DNA of 64,000 nt from Bacteroidota bacterium (GCA_020161435.1 JAIUNV010000001.1:744001-808000), one strand, 5' to 3'; shown: positions 53,760 to 64,000, counted from the first letter of the stretch. Notes: generated by a model from the letters alone, not told the origin. Numbers and translations: made by a program.

Positions 53760-56700
53760 ATGAAAAAGCATTGGATGGCGTTGGCAACGGTACTGCTCTT
53801 GTCGCTGCTGAGTAAGGCGCAAACCTTTCAGCAGTTAAACGATCAGTTTATTGAGTTGTACCAGCAAGGCAAATACAAAGCCGCCATTCCCATTGGCGAA
53901 AAAGCCTTGCTACTTGCTAAAAAAGAATTTGGCGATGCCCACCTCAACTACGCCATTGCCGCCGAAAACCTGGCCAATGCGTATGACCACGATAATAACC
54001 TGCCGCCAGCCTTGCGCTATTTTCAACTGGCCAAAAAAACCTACACCACCGTAGCCGGAGAAGATATTATTGAAGTAGGCCTCTGCAACAATGCTATTGG
54101 CAATGTGTACCTGCGGCTGCCGGTGTACGATTCGGCCTTGCACTACTTTGTACAATCGTACAATTACTTCCTCAAGTATCCCGAAGATCAATACGACAAT
54201 CTGGTAGTAGTGGCGGGCAATGTAAGTGAGGTGCTGAAAGTATTTGAATATACAAAAGACCTTGAAAATGTAAGCCGGACGATGCTGCCCGTGATAGAAA
54301 AAAAGGAAGGCAAAGCGAATGAGGCATACCTCAATCAATTGGTGAATCTGGTGGTAGCATTTCGCAACCAGCAGCTCACAGATTCTGCACTGCAGCGGCA
54401 GCGGCAGGTGGCAGTGTTATCCGAACAAGTGCATGGCAACATATCCGGCACGTACGCTACCATGCTCGATATGCTGGCTGATTTGCACCGTATAAAAAAT
54501 GAGTTTGTAGTAGCTGAAAAATACCTTCTGCAAAGCCGCAACATCCGCACCCAACTTACCACGCCAGATGATTATGGCCAAGCTGCCAACTATCATATAC
54601 TGGCCAACCTGTACGGCGATATGGCCCGCTTTGATCTAGCTGATAAATATTATGATTCATCGCTGCAACTGATACAACAAGCCGGATTGCAGGAAGATGA
54701 TTTGTACACCACTGTGTTGCGCAGCAAAGCTTATACCGATGTAACGGCTGGCAGATTATTGCCTGCACAAAAAAACTTACTGCAGCTACTGGGTATTTAT
54801 GAAAAGAAATATGGTAAAGAATATTTGAGCAGTGCAGAAATATTGGTAACGCTTGGCAATGTAGAATATCAAATCAATGCACTGTCGGCGGCTATGGCTC
54901 ATACCACACAGGGGCTGGCTATCAGTACCAAATATTCGGGCCCAGAAACGAGCCTTGCTGCTACAGGCTACGAAGTGCAGGGCCTCATCAAACACAAAAT
55001 GGGTAGCAGTGCAGAGGGCTTGATGCTCTGCGAAAAGGCACTCGCTATCAATAAAAAAATATTTGGTGAGCTGCATGCTAACACGGCTTCCACTTTATCC
55101 AATCTCGGTCTCATTTATCATGAAACCGGCGACTATGCAGCGGCTGAAAAAGTGCTGCGCCAATCATACATCATCCGTCAGCAATTGCTGGGTTACGATC
55201 ATCCGCAGTGTGCCATTGCCATGAATAACCTGGCATCAGTGCTCATTATGCAATCGAGGTTTGTGGATGCAGATAAGCTGCTGGCTGCCAGTATTGAAAT
55301 TTTGAAAATGCGGGGCATGCTTTCTTCCAATATTGCCCTTACTACCATCAACAATGTAGCGCTGCTGATGGAGCAGCAAAATGATAATGCCACCGCCACC
55401 AAATTATACGAGCAACTGCTCACCATGATTCAACAAGACAGTGTGCAAAACAGCACCGTGCTAGAAACAGTGTTGAGCAATCTTTGCCAAAACAACATGA
55501 ACCAGGGCAAGTACGATGCTGCTTTGAAGTATGGCCGGGAGGCAATGGCATATACTACCAAAAGCAGCGGCAAAAACTCACTGGGTTACATTCGGGCAGG
55601 CAATAATTGTATGGTAGCTCACATGAAGTTGCAGCAATACGATGCCGCAAGAGCCATGGCCAAGGAACTGGAAATCATCACCAAAAAAACATTGGGCGAT
55701 TCTGCAGAAATGCTGGCGAAAATTTACAGCAATCTGTCGTCGTTAGAAGCACAAACAGGAAGCTTGCCAACCGCCATTCGATACCTGCATCAATCGCTGC
55801 AGTTACAAACTGCCAATTATCAAAAAAACCTGTATGCCCTCAGCGAAAAAGATCAGGTAGCTTATTGGCAACAGCAAGCGTACATTTTCCAGTTGTTTCC
55901 ATCGCTCCTGTTGGCTACAGCTGCACCAGATACCGCCATGGTTTCTGCCATGGTTAATCAACAATTACGGTTGAAAGGATTCGTACTGAACAATGCGGCC
56001 GGTGCTTTAAAAAAAGCCCGCAGCATTAATGACCCGCAGCTGCAGCAAATGCTGGACGCATGGCAAACATCCCGCACTTTGTACATGCAGCAATCGGCAC
56101 TGCCGATGGAAGAACGCACTTACTCAGCCGACAGCCTTGGCATTTTATCGAACAACCTGGAGCAGGCCATCAACAGAAAAGCAGGACAAAATGTGTTGGC
56201 TACACAAAGTGCTGTAACGTGGCAGCAGGTACAGCAAGCATTGCAGCCCGGTGAAGCAGCGGTTGAGTTTTTGCGCTATCCAAAATTTGGCAGCAACAAC
56301 TACACCGATACCATTTACTTCGGTGCCATTGTTATTAAAAAGAATGGCCCGCCTGTGTTGCTGCCATTGGGTACAGAAAAACAAGTTCAGTGGTGCATGA
56401 GTGGTGGCAACAGCAATAGTAAAGAAACGAATATCAGCAAGCTGTACCGAAGCCGCATTACCAGCAAGCAAACCAATGCGCCGGTGTTTACTGGTGATAG
56501 CTTATACAACCTCATTTGGAAGCCATTGATGCCGCAATTGAAAGGGGTGAAAATTGTAAGCTTTGCACCCGATGGTTTGTTGCACAAAGTAGCTTTTGCT
56601 GCATTGCCTTTGTCGGCCAATGCATTGTTGCTCGATAGCTTTCAGTTGCAGCAGTATTCTTCGGTGCGACAGCTTGCAACGCAAAAAAATGCAAGTGCTG

Positions 56701-57434
56701 CATTGGGTGCGGCAGTGTTGCAGGGCTATGCCAATTTCGACGCTGGCAGTGCTCCTGCCAGCAGCGGTGCGTGGCAAACATTGCCAGGCACCAAACAAGA
56801 AATTGAAGCGCTTCAGCTATTGCTAACAAGCAAAGGCCTGAAAGTAACGGTTGATACAGGTATGCAGGCTACAGAAGAAGCATTTAAAAAACTGAATGGT
56901 AAGGCGCCTGCTATACTGCACATTGCTACACATGGTTTCTTTTTGCCCGATCCGCCGGCTGGTAATGCTGCTGATATTTCTCAGTCAGTTGTGTTTGGGC
57001 AAAACAGTTTTGCCCGTTCGCAAAACCCGTTGATGCGCAGCGGTATTGTGATGTCTGGAGCCAACAAATACTGGTCGGGCGAAAGCGTGGCTGGCAGCAA
57101 AGATGATGGCATACTAACGGCGTATGAAATAGCACAAACCAACCTGCAAGGCACACAGCTGGCAGTGCTGAGTGCCTGCGAAACAGGGCTGGGCGATGTG
57201 CAGGATAGCGAAGGTGTGTTTGGCTTGCAAAGGGCACTCAAAATGGCAGGTGTAAAAAACATGCTGCTGAGTTTGTGGCAGGTACCCGATGCAGAAACCA
57301 TGGAGCTGATGCAACTGTTTTATACGCAATTGCTGCAAGGTGCTACGCCGCGTAAAGCATTTTACCAGGCACAGCAAACCATGCGGGCCAAGTATCCGCC
57401 ATTTTCGTGGGCGGCATTTGTGCTGATGGAGTAA
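53760..57434 (+). CDS. TPR-repeat protein with C-terminal CHAT protease domain
   Basis: The 1224-residue protein begins with a signal peptide (KKHWMALATVLLLSLLSKAQ) and about a dozen tetratricopeptide-like repeats. It ends in a CHAT domain, a caspase-like protease fold. The catalytic His is H1058 in LHIATHGFF and the Cys is C1140 in VLSACETGLGD. In Bacteroidota, exported TPR-CHAT proteins are common and mostly uncharacterised; cytoplasmic ones work in gasdermin-type defence. The signal peptide suggests a periplasmic or surface role. It is followed by an Omp85-family gene. Confidence 0.88.
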   Translation: MKKHWMALATVLLLSLLSKAQTFQQLNDQFIELYQQGKYKAAIPIGEKALLLAKKEFGDAHLNYAIAAENLANAYDHDNNLPPALRYFQLAKKTYTTVAGEDIIEVGLCNNAIGNVYLRLPVYDSALHYFVQSYNYFLKYPEDQYDNLVVVAGNVSEVLKVFEYTKDLENVSRTMLPVIEKKEGKANEAYLNQLVNLVVAFRNQQLTDSALQRQRQVAVLSEQVHGNISGTYATMLDMLADLHRIKNEFVVAEKYLLQSRNIRTQLTTPDDYGQAANYHILANLYGDMARFDLADKYYDSSLQLIQQAGLQEDDLYTTVLRSKAYTDVTAGRLLPAQKNLLQLLGIYEKKYGKEYLSSAEILVTLGNVEYQINALSAAMAHTTQGLAISTKYSGPETSLAATGYEVQGLIKHKMGSSAEGLMLCEKALAINKKIFGELHANTASTLSNLGLIYHETGDYAAAEKVLRQSYIIRQQLLGYDHPQCAIAMNNLASVLIMQSRFVDADKLLAASIEILKMRGMLSSNIALTTINNVALLMEQQNDNATATKLYEQLLTMIQQDSVQNSTVLETVLSNLCQNNMNQGKYDAALKYGREAMAYTTKSSGKNSLGYIRAGNNCMVAHMKLQQYDAARAMAKELEIITKKTLGDSAEMLAKIYSNLSSLEAQTGSLPTAIRYLHQSLQLQTANYQKNLYALSEKDQVAYWQQQAYIFQLFPSLLLATAAPDTAMVSAMVNQQLRLKGFVLNNAAGALKKARSINDPQLQQMLDAWQTSRTLYMQQSALPMEERTYSADSLGILSNNLEQAINRKAGQNVLATQSAVTWQQVQQALQPGEAAVEFLRYPKFGSNNYTDTIYFGAIVIKKNGPPVLLPLGTEKQVQWCMSGGNSNSKETNISKLYRSRITSKQTNAPVFTGDSLYNLIWKPLMPQLKGVKIVSFAPDGLLHKVAFAALPLSANALLLDSFQLQQYSSVRQLATQKNASAALGAAVLQGYANFDAGSAPASSGAWQTLPGTKQEIEALQLLLTSKGLKVTVDTGMQATEEAFKKLNGKAPAILHIATHGFFLPDPPAGNAADISQSVVFGQNSFARSQNPLMRSGIVMSGANKYWSGESVAGSKDDGILTAYEIAQTNLQGTQLAVLSACETGLGDVQDSEGVFGLQRALKMAGVKNMLLSLWQVPDAETMELMQLFYTQLLQGATPRKAFYQAQQTMRAKYPPFSWAAFVLME

Positions 57435-57504
57435 AGACGCTACTGATTACTTAGATGCTTTGAGAATTTACACTGGATTGAATCCGGAAAAACTTGCATA
57501 AAAG

Positions 57505-57536
57505 TATATCGGTGGGTGAGAGCACCCGCCGATATA
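57505..57536 (+). promoter_or_regulatory. Strong hairpin between the CHAT and Omp85 genes
   Basis: TATATCGGTGGGTG and CACCCGCCGATATA pair over 14 bases with one G-T pair and an AGAG loop. No T run follows, so it is not a clear rho-independent terminator. The preceding CTTGCATAAAA also occurs at 43660 and 53673 beside attC-like sequences. Confidence 0.5.
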
Positions 57537-57587
57537 ACAAATATGCATCTCCACACAATATCTCCCCAACCCTGTAGTTTTACAGTC

Positions 57588-59348
57588 ATGCTATTGCGGA
57601 AATGGATATTGCTGTGTGGGTTATGTATGGCGGTGGTGGCCGGTTGGTCGCAGCAGCGTTATGTCCTGCAGTTTCATGCAGTAGATACTGTGCTGGCCAA
57701 AGGTTTGAAAACACAGTTTGCCAGCAAAGCATTGGCCCTGCAATATGTGGCCCAGCTACCGGCGCAGTTACTGGGCAAAGGCTACCTCGCTGCCAGTGTC
57801 GATTCGGTAGCCGCCGATAGTAGCATGGCACAGGTATGGTTGTACCAGGGGCCGCAGTATAGATGGCAAGAACTTCGCATGGATTCAGTAGCCACTTATT
57901 GGTGGCAACATGCCGGGGGCAACTCACAGCAAGCCACTGCCTGGTCGCCCGATAGCATTCAACGCAAGCTCGTAGCACATCTTGCCGATGTTGGTTATCC
58001 ATTTGCATACGCCAGTTGGGATAGTGTGCAGCTACAGCAGCAATGGATCAGTGGCTTGTTGCATTTGCACACCGGCCCGCTGTACAAAATTGATTCCATA
58101 CAGCAAACGGGCAAGCCAAGGTTGCGCCCCAATTATTTGTACAAGTATCTCAATATGCAGCCCGGAATGCCCTACAGTCAGCAAACGATTGACGCAACAG
58201 ATGCCCGGCTCAATGAACTATTGTTTGCTCAGCCAGCGCAACCTTCGCAATTGCAGATGCTGGGCACTGGTAGTGTGCTGCAAGTGCAGCTGCAACCACG
58301 GCGCAGCAACGTCATCAATGTGCTGCTGGGTGTAATGCCGCAAAGTGTACAAACACCCGATAGCAAAGCCATGATTACCGGCGATGTGCAAATACTGCTG
58401 CGCAATGCTTTTGCCGGCGGCGAAACACTCGGCATCAATTGGCAACAGTTACAATACAAATCGCCCCGCATCAACCTGCAATATGAACAACCTTTTGTGT
58501 GGGCGAAGGCGGGTGTAGAAACGAAATTTGATCTACTAAAAAAAGACACACAGTTTTTAAACCTGCAGTTTCGGTTGGGCATTCCCTACCAAATAGACCG
58601 CTATCAAACAGGCAAAGTATTTTACCTGCTGCAACAAAACACCGTGGGTTTTGCCGATACCAACCGCATTAAGCAAACACTGGCCCTGCCCGATATTGCC
58701 GATTTCAGCATTCATCACATTGGAGCAGAGTGGGGGTACAACAATACAGATTACCGTTTCAATCCACGGCGGGGTACGCAAGTATTGCTCACGGCCATGG
58801 CGGGTATCAAACGCATTCGGCAAAACAATGAAGTGGTGAGCATTCAAGACCGCAACCGGCCGGGCTTCAAGTATGCATCACTTTACGATACGGTAAAAAT
58901 GAAAACGCATCAGCTGCGGTTGAAGGCGCAACTGGCCCGGTTTTTTTCGTTGGGCAATTTTTCGGTATTGAAAACATGCTTGCAGGCAGGCTGGTTGCAA
59001 AGTGGTAGTTACTACCGCAACGAGTTGTTTCAAATTGGCGGCAATAAATTGCTGCGGGGTTTTGATGAAGAATCTATTTACGCCAGCGATTATGCGGTGG
59101 CCACGGTAGAGTACCGCTACCTCACGGGGCAAAACAGTTTCTTGTTTGCATTTAGCGATTTTGGCACCGCCGCCTACAAAGACCAAACAAGATCCTTTCG
59201 CCATCAGTATTGGGGGGCAGGGCTTGGGCTCAATTTGGAAACCCGCAACAGTCAGGTCAACATCAGCTGGGCGGTGGGCCAGCGCCACGATCAACCGCTG
59301 AACCTGCGCCAATCGAAGATCCATATTGGTTTTGTCAACTTTTTCTAA
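57588..59348 (+). CDS. Omp85/BamA-TamA family outer membrane protein
   Basis: The 586-residue protein (start ATG 57588) has a signal peptide (ending AGWSQ), about 200 residues with POTRA-like repeats, and a C-terminal beta-barrel. The barrel contains the L6-loop motif (GGNKLLRGFDEESIY), the hallmark of the Omp85 superfamily. It has fewer POTRA domains than BamA and probably inserts or exports a specific substrate. It is next to the TPR-CHAT gene with a 152-base gap. Confidence 0.82.
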   Translation: MLLRKWILLCGLCMAVVAGWSQQRYVLQFHAVDTVLAKGLKTQFASKALALQYVAQLPAQLLGKGYLAASVDSVAADSSMAQVWLYQGPQYRWQELRMDSVATYWWQHAGGNSQQATAWSPDSIQRKLVAHLADVGYPFAYASWDSVQLQQQWISGLLHLHTGPLYKIDSIQQTGKPRLRPNYLYKYLNMQPGMPYSQQTIDATDARLNELLFAQPAQPSQLQMLGTGSVLQVQLQPRRSNVINVLLGVMPQSVQTPDSKAMITGDVQILLRNAFAGGETLGINWQQLQYKSPRINLQYEQPFVWAKAGVETKFDLLKKDTQFLNLQFRLGIPYQIDRYQTGKVFYLLQQNTVGFADTNRIKQTLALPDIADFSIHHIGAEWGYNNTDYRFNPRRGTQVLLTAMAGIKRIRQNNEVVSIQDRNRPGFKYASLYDTVKMKTHQLRLKAQLARFFSLGNFSVLKTCLQAGWLQSGSYYRNELFQIGGNKLLRGFDEESIYASDYAVATVEYRYLTGQNSFLFAFSDFGTAAYKDQTRSFRHQYWGAGLGLNLETRNSQVNISWAVGQRHDQPLNLRQSKIHIGFVNFF

Positions 59349-59403
59349 ACAGCAGAAAAAACGCCAACGCTGCGTACCGTGGCCAACGGTATTTTTGCCG
59401 CGA

Positions 59404-60342
59404 ATGAAAAAAGCAGCAGCAATAGGATGGATGAGCATGTTGGTATGCAGCATTTGCTGTTGTCTATCGCTATCTGCATGGTCACAACCAGCAGTAGGCG
59501 ATACACTGCCCACAACATCCGCAGTTGATACCGCTGCACAAGTGGCCGATACCTTGCCTGCAATAGTGGCCCCACCGCCACCCATAATGGTACAGCCAGA
59601 TACTTTGTTGCCGTACTTCTATCAATTGCATCCGTTGCTCCCCATTCAATCGCCGGTTATTTACCGCCTCGAAACAAATTTTGAGCCGCCCCAGCAAGAC
59701 CGGGTGTTTTATTGGCTGGCGGGTTTGCTGTTGCTCTTGGGCATCATTCGTATGGGTTTTGCCAAATACTTTACTGATCTCATCCGCATTTTTACCCATA
59801 CGGCCATTCAGCAAAAGTCGTTGCGGGAGCAGCTGGTACAAAACCGCCTGGCATCGCTGCTCATGAACCTGTTTTTCTGTTTATCGGCCGGTACTTTTTT
59901 GTATCACCTGGCTTTTTACAAAGGCTGGTTACCTGCCAATATGCTGTGGTGGAAAATGCTGTTGCTCTGCATTGGTTTTATAGCTGCTGTCTATATCGTT
60001 AAGTACATCAGCACTGCATTGAGTGGTTGGCTCTTTGGCTATCGTGAGCTGGCAGAAACCTACAACTTCATGGTGTTTCTGGTAAATAAAGTGGTGGGCA
60101 TTTTATTGCTCCCTGCCAGTGTAGCACTGGCTTTGGGTGTGCCTGCCTTGCAATCGGTGCTGTTGGTGGTAAGCCTTTTTGGCGTGGCATTTCTGTTTTT
60201 GTACCGCTATGTTTTGGCCATGCCATTGCTGCGCCAACATGTCCGTATTATCCCCATGCATTTTTTCCTTTACCTTTGCGCCTTCGAAATCATCCCTGTC
60301 CTTATAATTTATAAGGTGATGTTATCGATGATAAAAGGATAG
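59404..60342 (+). CDS. DUF4271 membrane protein
   Basis: The 312-residue protein (ATG 59404) has an N-terminal signal or anchor, a proline-rich linker (APPPPIMVQPDTLLPYFYQL) and six or more C-terminal membrane helices. DUF4271 genes lie directly before hemD in many Bacteroidota, as here. Function is unknown. The Omp85 stop precedes its start by 56 bases. Confidence 0.75.
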   Translation: MKKAAAIGWMSMLVCSICCCLSLSAWSQPAVGDTLPTTSAVDTAAQVADTLPAIVAPPPPIMVQPDTLLPYFYQLHPLLPIQSPVIYRLETNFEPPQQDRVFYWLAGLLLLLGIIRMGFAKYFTDLIRIFTHTAIQQKSLREQLVQNRLASLLMNLFFCLSAGTFLYHLAFYKGWLPANMLWWKMLLLCIGFIAAVYIVKYISTALSGWLFGYRELAETYNFMVFLVNKVVGILLLPASVALALGVPALQSVLLVVSLFGVAFLFLYRYVLAMPLLRQHVRIIPMHFFLYLCAFEIIPVLIIYKVMLSMIKG

Positions 60343-60382
60343 GAAAGATTTAAAAGTTTAGAACAAGCAACCGTGTGAACAC

Positions 60383-61186
60383 ATGAGCACAAAAGGAGCG
60401 AAAAGCGGCACCAAGGCCACCAAACAACCCCTGCAAATTCTCATTACCCAACCTCGCCCAACCTCGGAAAAGTCGCCTTATTTTGAGTTGGAAAGGAAAC
60501 ATGGTGTACTGCTCGAATTTCAGCCATTCATTGTATTGGAAGCCATACCTGCAAAGGAGTTTCGGCGTCAAAAGATTGACATCTCTTCATTTACGGCAAT
60601 CATTTTTACCAGCCGGAATGCTATTGATCATTTCTTTAGGATGTGCGAAGAAATGCGCCTGACCGTGAGTCAGGATACCAAGTATTTCTGCATTACTGAA
60701 GCAGTGGCCTTGTACTTGCAAAAATTTATTTTGTACCGCAAGCGAAAAGTTTTTTATGGTGCCGATGGTACCAACAAAACTTTGTTTGATGTCATCAACA
60801 AGCACAAAGAGAACGAACGCTTTTTGTATCCCTGCAGCGAAAACCAGCAGGACAATGACATTGTAAACTGGCTCAAGAATAATAAGGTAGGATTTGAAAC
60901 CCCTTACATGTACCGCTCTGTAAGTGCCGATGTAAAAGGCCTGTTGACAGAAAAGCATTTCGATGTGATGTGCTTTTTTACCCCCAGTGGTGTCCGCAGC
61001 CTGTTCGACAACCTGCCTGAATTTACGCAAAACGGCACTTTCATTGGTGGCTTTGGCGGCAATACCCTCAAAGCTATTGAAGAAGCCGGTTTGGAGTTGC
61101 AAATAAAAGCACCCACGCCAGAGTCGCCCAGCATGATTACTGCTCTCGATCGTTTTTTAGCGGAGTACCTAAAAACTAAAAAATAA
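60383..61186 (+). CDS. hemD: Uroporphyrinogen-III synthase
   Basis: The 267-residue two-domain protein has the U3S pattern: ILITQPRPTSEKSPYF at the N-terminus, IFTSRNAIDHFF, and CFFTPSGVRSLFDNL in the second half. It cyclises hydroxymethylbilane to uroporphyrinogen III for heme and B12. The adjacent DUF4271 gene is a common partner. A terminator follows. Confidence 0.88.
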   Translation: MSTKGAKSGTKATKQPLQILITQPRPTSEKSPYFELERKHGVLLEFQPFIVLEAIPAKEFRRQKIDISSFTAIIFTSRNAIDHFFRMCEEMRLTVSQDTKYFCITEAVALYLQKFILYRKRKVFYGADGTNKTLFDVINKHKENERFLYPCSENQQDNDIVNWLKNNKVGFETPYMYRSVSADVKGLLTEKHFDVMCFFTPSGVRSLFDNLPEFTQNGTFIGGFGGNTLKAIEEAGLELQIKAPTPESPSMITALDRFLAEYLKTKK

Positions 61187-61255
61187 CGCACCTGTATGGG
61201 GGCAGTTCTTTTTCACTTTTAAAAGAGAAATGCACTCTGCCATCATCTTCTTATA

Positions 61256-61288
61256 AAAAGCCGGCCGCTGTGGCCGGCTTTTTTCTTT
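61256..61288 (+). terminator. Rho-independent terminator after hemD
   Basis: AAAAGCCGGCC and GGCCGGCTTTT arms (61256-61266 and 61272-61282) with a GCTGT loop are followed by a T run. It lies 70 bases after the hemD stop. Confidence 0.88.
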
Positions 61289-61340
61289 TTTCACAATAGC
61301 GGGCAGCTGCGCAGGTACATCTTTGTAGTAAATACAATGT

Positions 61341-63407
61341 ATGGCCAACCGCTTAGCACAAGAATCGAGTCCGTATTTGCAACAACATGCCCACAACCCG
61401 GTAGATTGGTATCCGTGGGGGCAAGAAGCATTGGACCGGGCCTTGGCAGAAAATAAACCCATCCTTATCAGCATTGGCTACTCGGCCTGCCATTGGTGCC
61501 ATGTAATGGAGCGGGAAAGTTTTGAAGACGCGGCTACCGCAGATATCATGAACCGTCATTTCATCAACATTAAAGTAGACCGCGAAGAACGCCCCGATCT
61601 CGACGGAGTGTATATGGATGCCGTGCAGGCCATCAGCGGCAGTGGTGGCTGGCCGCTCAATGTTTTTCTTACGCCCAACGCATTGCCTTTTTATGGTGGC
61701 ACTTATTTTCCTCCGGTACGGGCTTACAACCGCAGCAGCTGGCGGGAAGTATTGCATGCCATCTCCTCCGCATGGAAAGAAAAGCCCCACGAAATTCTAT
61801 CGCAGGCAGAAAACCTGACAGCGCATTTACAAAATGCCAACCTTTTTGGCAATAGCCAAACAAGCAACGCCGGCATATCGGAAGAAAACCTGCTGACCAT
61901 GGCGCAGCAGTTGCTCAAAAGTGCCGATACAACCTGGGGGGGATTTGGTCAGGCACCCAAATTTCCGCAAACCATGACGATTGGTTTTTTACTTCGGCAA
62001 TTTCATTTTCTACAACAAAAGAAGGACACGGCCAGCCTGCCATTTGCGCCAGCAGACCTGCTGAAACAAGCAGAACTGAGTTTGCAAAAAATGATGGCAG
62101 GTGGCATTTACGATCATTTGGCCGGCGGCTTTGCCCGCTACAGCACCGATGCCCGCTGGCTGGCACCGCATTTCGAAAAAATGCTCTACGACAATGCCCT
62201 GTTGGTGGGGGTACTCAGCGAGGCTTACCAACTTACCCGCAAACCTGCGTATGCACAGGTCATACATCAAACCATGCGGTTTGTGCAGCAGGAGTGGCAA
62301 TCGGCCGAAGGTGGTTTTTACAGTGCTTACGATGCCGATAGTGAAGGCGTGGAAGGAAAATATTATACCTGGTCGAAAACTGAACTGGAAGCTGTGATTG
62401 ATGATGCAGAAGCGGCCCGTTTGTTTTGTGCCGTGTACGATGTATCGGAACATGGCAACTGGGAAGCGACCAATATTTTGTGGACACCCGTTGCAGTGGA
62501 AGAAGTTATTGCTGCTTCTGGCTGGGAAGCCGATGCTGCCCATGCTTCGCTTTCCGAAAGCCGTGAGAAGCTGCTGGCCCATCGCCAGCAGCGCATCAAG
62601 CCACTGCTCGATGATAAAAAGCTCCTCAGTTGGAACGCCATGATGATTGAAGCCAGTTGCAAGGCTTGGGCCGCTACAGGGGAAATCAATTATTTGGCCA
62701 TGGCCGAAAAAGCCGCCGCCTTTATTGAACAATACATGCGTCATGAAGACGGAAGATATTTTCACAACGAGAAAAACGGATTAGCCCAAAACCCGGTCTT
62801 CCTCGATGATTTGGCCTGTTATGTATCCGCACTGTTGTGGTTGCAGGCCTGCACGGGTAATACCGACTATCTGCAGAATGCGGGCCGCATTACCGAACTC
62901 ATTTTCCGCGACTTCAGCGATAATGAATCCCCGTTTTTCTTTTTTACCCCGGCATGGCAGCAAGATATTATTGTACGCAAAAAAGAAACCTACGATGGCG
63001 CTACCCCTGCGGGAAACAGCGTAATGGCCAGCAATCTGCTGCAGTTGGGCATTTTGTTCAACCGTACAGAATGGACGGAAAGAGCCATCAACATGCTGGC
63101 GTCGGTGCAGCAAGCAGTAAACCGCTACCCCAATAGCTTTGGCAACTGGGCTATGTGCCTGCAAACGCAAGTGTACGGTATGCACGAACTGGCAATTGTA
63201 GGGCCCCATGCCAGGCAAATGGCTGCGGAAGTATTGGGCAGTTTTATCCCCAACAAATTGGTACAGCAATCGGTTATGCCTTTGGATAACTGGCCATTAC
63301 TGGCTGGCAAACCTGCTACCGGCAATACCCTTTTGTATGCATGTAAGCAGTACACCTGTCAGCAACCTGTAAGCAGTGTGGCGGCATTTTTGGCTACACT
63401 ACAGTAA
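61341..63407 (+). CDS. Thioredoxin-domain protein of the DUF255/YyaL (SSP411) family
   Basis: The 688-residue protein has an N-terminal thioredoxin-like domain with a CxxC motif (SACHWCHVM) after [20 protein letters not shown], typical of DUF255. A long (alpha/alpha)6-barrel-like C-terminal region follows ([35 protein letters not shown]). The family is widespread but without a firmly assigned reaction. It stands alone between hemD and gldK. Confidence 0.9.
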   Translation: MANRLAQESSPYLQQHAHNPVDWYPWGQEALDRALAENKPILISIGYSACHWCHVMERESFEDAATADIMNRHFINIKVDREERPDLDGVYMDAVQAISGSGGWPLNVFLTPNALPFYGGTYFPPVRAYNRSSWREVLHAISSAWKEKPHEILSQAENLTAHLQNANLFGNSQTSNAGISEENLLTMAQQLLKSADTTWGGFGQAPKFPQTMTIGFLLRQFHFLQQKKDTASLPFAPADLLKQAELSLQKMMAGGIYDHLAGGFARYSTDARWLAPHFEKMLYDNALLVGVLSEAYQLTRKPAYAQVIHQTMRFVQQEWQSAEGGFYSAYDADSEGVEGKYYTWSKTELEAVIDDAEAARLFCAVYDVSEHGNWEATNILWTPVAVEEVIAASGWEADAAHASLSESREKLLAHRQQRIKPLLDDKKLLSWNAMMIEASCKAWAATGEINYLAMAEKAAAFIEQYMRHEDGRYFHNEKNGLAQNPVFLDDLACYVSALLWLQACTGNTDYLQNAGRITELIFRDFSDNESPFFFFTPAWQQDIIVRKKETYDGATPAGNSVMASNLLQLGILFNRTEWTERAINMLASVQQAVNRYPNSFGNWAMCLQTQVYGMHELAIVGPHARQMAAEVLGSFIPNKLVQQSVMPLDNWPLLAGKPATGNTLLYACKQYTCQQPVSSVAAFLATLQ

Positions 63408-63644
63408 AAACGCTGACATTCGTATGAGCAAAGTGGCAAAATGTTTTGCTTTTGCTAAAAAAAAATGGTGCAACATATACTTTGGTGCAATTTTTGACGT
63501 TTGACTGCGTTACAGTATCCACAGGTGTGAGCAAATGCATGCACCCGTGGCATATCGGAAACAATATTTTGCGAGGGTTGGGATGCTAAATACCATCAAT
63601 GAATCCCTACTTTTGGCGCTTAATAACCCTGGTTATTAGATAAA

Positions 63645-64000
63645 ATGAAACGACACCTCATCCAACTTACAGCCCTGTTTGTGCTCATCCTTAGTGTAAT
63701 GAGCTGCGGCAAACTCGGAAAATCGAAAGGCCTGCCAAATGATGGGCAGGTTCATGGCGTAGCTCCAGCTGCCAAGCCAGGTCTTACACGTCCTATTGGT
63801 ATGGTATTTGTACCACCGGGCACCTTTCACATGGGCCCTAGCGACGAAGATGTTTCTTATGCGCTGACAGCCCGCAACAAGCAGGTATCTATTCAGGGTT
63901 TCTGGATGGATGCTACCGAAATTACCAATAACCAGTACCGCCAGTACGTGTTTTGGGTGCGTGATTCTATCGCAGCCAAAATTCTTGGCTACGTGAAAAA
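63645..64000 (+). CDS. gldK: GldK-like gliding/type IX secretion lipoprotein (3' end outside window)
   Basis: This is the first 118 codons of the gene, starting at ATG 63645 (TAAAATGAAACG). A lipoprotein signal peptide ends in a VMSC lipobox (Cys at residue 21). The mature part begins the FGE-sulfatase-like domain with GMVFVPPGTFHMGPSDEDVSY and FWMDATEITNNQYRQYVFWVRDSI, which matches GldK rather than GldJ. GldK forms the ring of the type IX secretion/gliding machine. Genes gldL, gldM and gldN are expected to follow beyond the window. Confidence 0.85.
   Translation, partial: MKRHLIQLTALFVLILSVMSCGKLGKSKGLPNDGQVHGVAPAAKPGLTRPIGMVFVPPGTFHMGPSDEDVSYALTARNKQVSIQGFWMDATEITNNQYRQYVFWVRDSIAAKILGYVK

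Noticed and set aside
63437..63448. CAAAATGTTTTG palindrome after the DUF255 gene as a terminator
   Set aside because: The stem is short and A/T only; the A run on the + strand follows instead of a T run, so it does not fit a terminator.

Overview
The window looks like a stretch of chromosome from a member of the Bacteroidota, most likely a Chitinophagaceae-type organism. The evidence is a GldK-like gliding/type IX secretion lipoprotein at the right end, a DUF4271-hemD pair, a carotenoid cluster with a B12-binding MerR regulator and an ECF sigma factor, promoters of the TTTG-N19-21-TAnnTTTG class (upstream of leuC and a tRNA), and frequent leaderless-looking or weak Shine-Dalgarno starts. The assignment rests on gene content, not on a database search.

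Layout. (1) 1-18.7 kb: an exopolysaccharide/capsule locus on the + strand. It holds an SLBB export protein (5' end cut off), asparagine synthase, a Wzz-type copolymerase, a hyaluronidase-like secreted protein, a Wzy/WaaL-type polymerase or ligase, a Wzx-type flippase, five glycosyltransferases, an FdtA/FdtB-like ketoisomerase-aminotransferase pair with a methyltransferase-like protein, and nucleotide-sugar genes (gmd, fcl, a UDP-glucuronate-epimerase-like gene, one more SDR epimerase). (2) 18.8-29 kb: a CarH-like light/B12 regulator, an ECF sigma factor and carotenoid genes crtI, crtB, idi, crtD, a cruF-like gene, crtZ and crtY. This gene set fits a monocyclic, hydroxylated carotenoid of the saproxanthin type. 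A class V aminotransferase follows. (3) 29.4-34.5 kb: leuC, leuD, a citramalate-synthase-like gene and leuB behind a well-formed Bacteroidota promoter. (4) 34.5-42 kb: housekeeping and small genes (marC, tRNA-Arg(CCG), a disrupted secreted gene, an SDR, an aldose epimerase, gpsA, hemW). (5) 42.1-53.4 kb: an A+T-rich block with every gene on the - strand. Its gene groups are separated by imperfect palindromes with the architecture of integron attC sites. (6) 53.7-64 kb: a TPR-CHAT protein, an Omp85-family protein, DUF4271, hemD, a DUF255/YyaL-type thioredoxin protein and the start of a gldK-like gene.

The most unusual system is region 5. Nine consecutive units are each bounded by a unit-specific 9-15 bp inverted repeat beginning GTTA or GTTG. 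They are separated by stem-forming spacers that read, on the gene-sense strand, AACA...(long arms)...CGTT, which is the R''/R' polarity of integron attC sites. Cargo includes a restriction-modification pair, a DNA-deoxyinosine glycosylase fused to a HARE-HTH-like domain, MsrBA/OsmC/thioredoxin redox genes with a putative abortive-infection protein, an MscS channel, a DUF1003 gene killed by one TGA codon, and a gene-less unit present twice. No integron integrase is visible, so this would be a CALIN-type (integrase-less) array in a phylum where integrons are rarely described.
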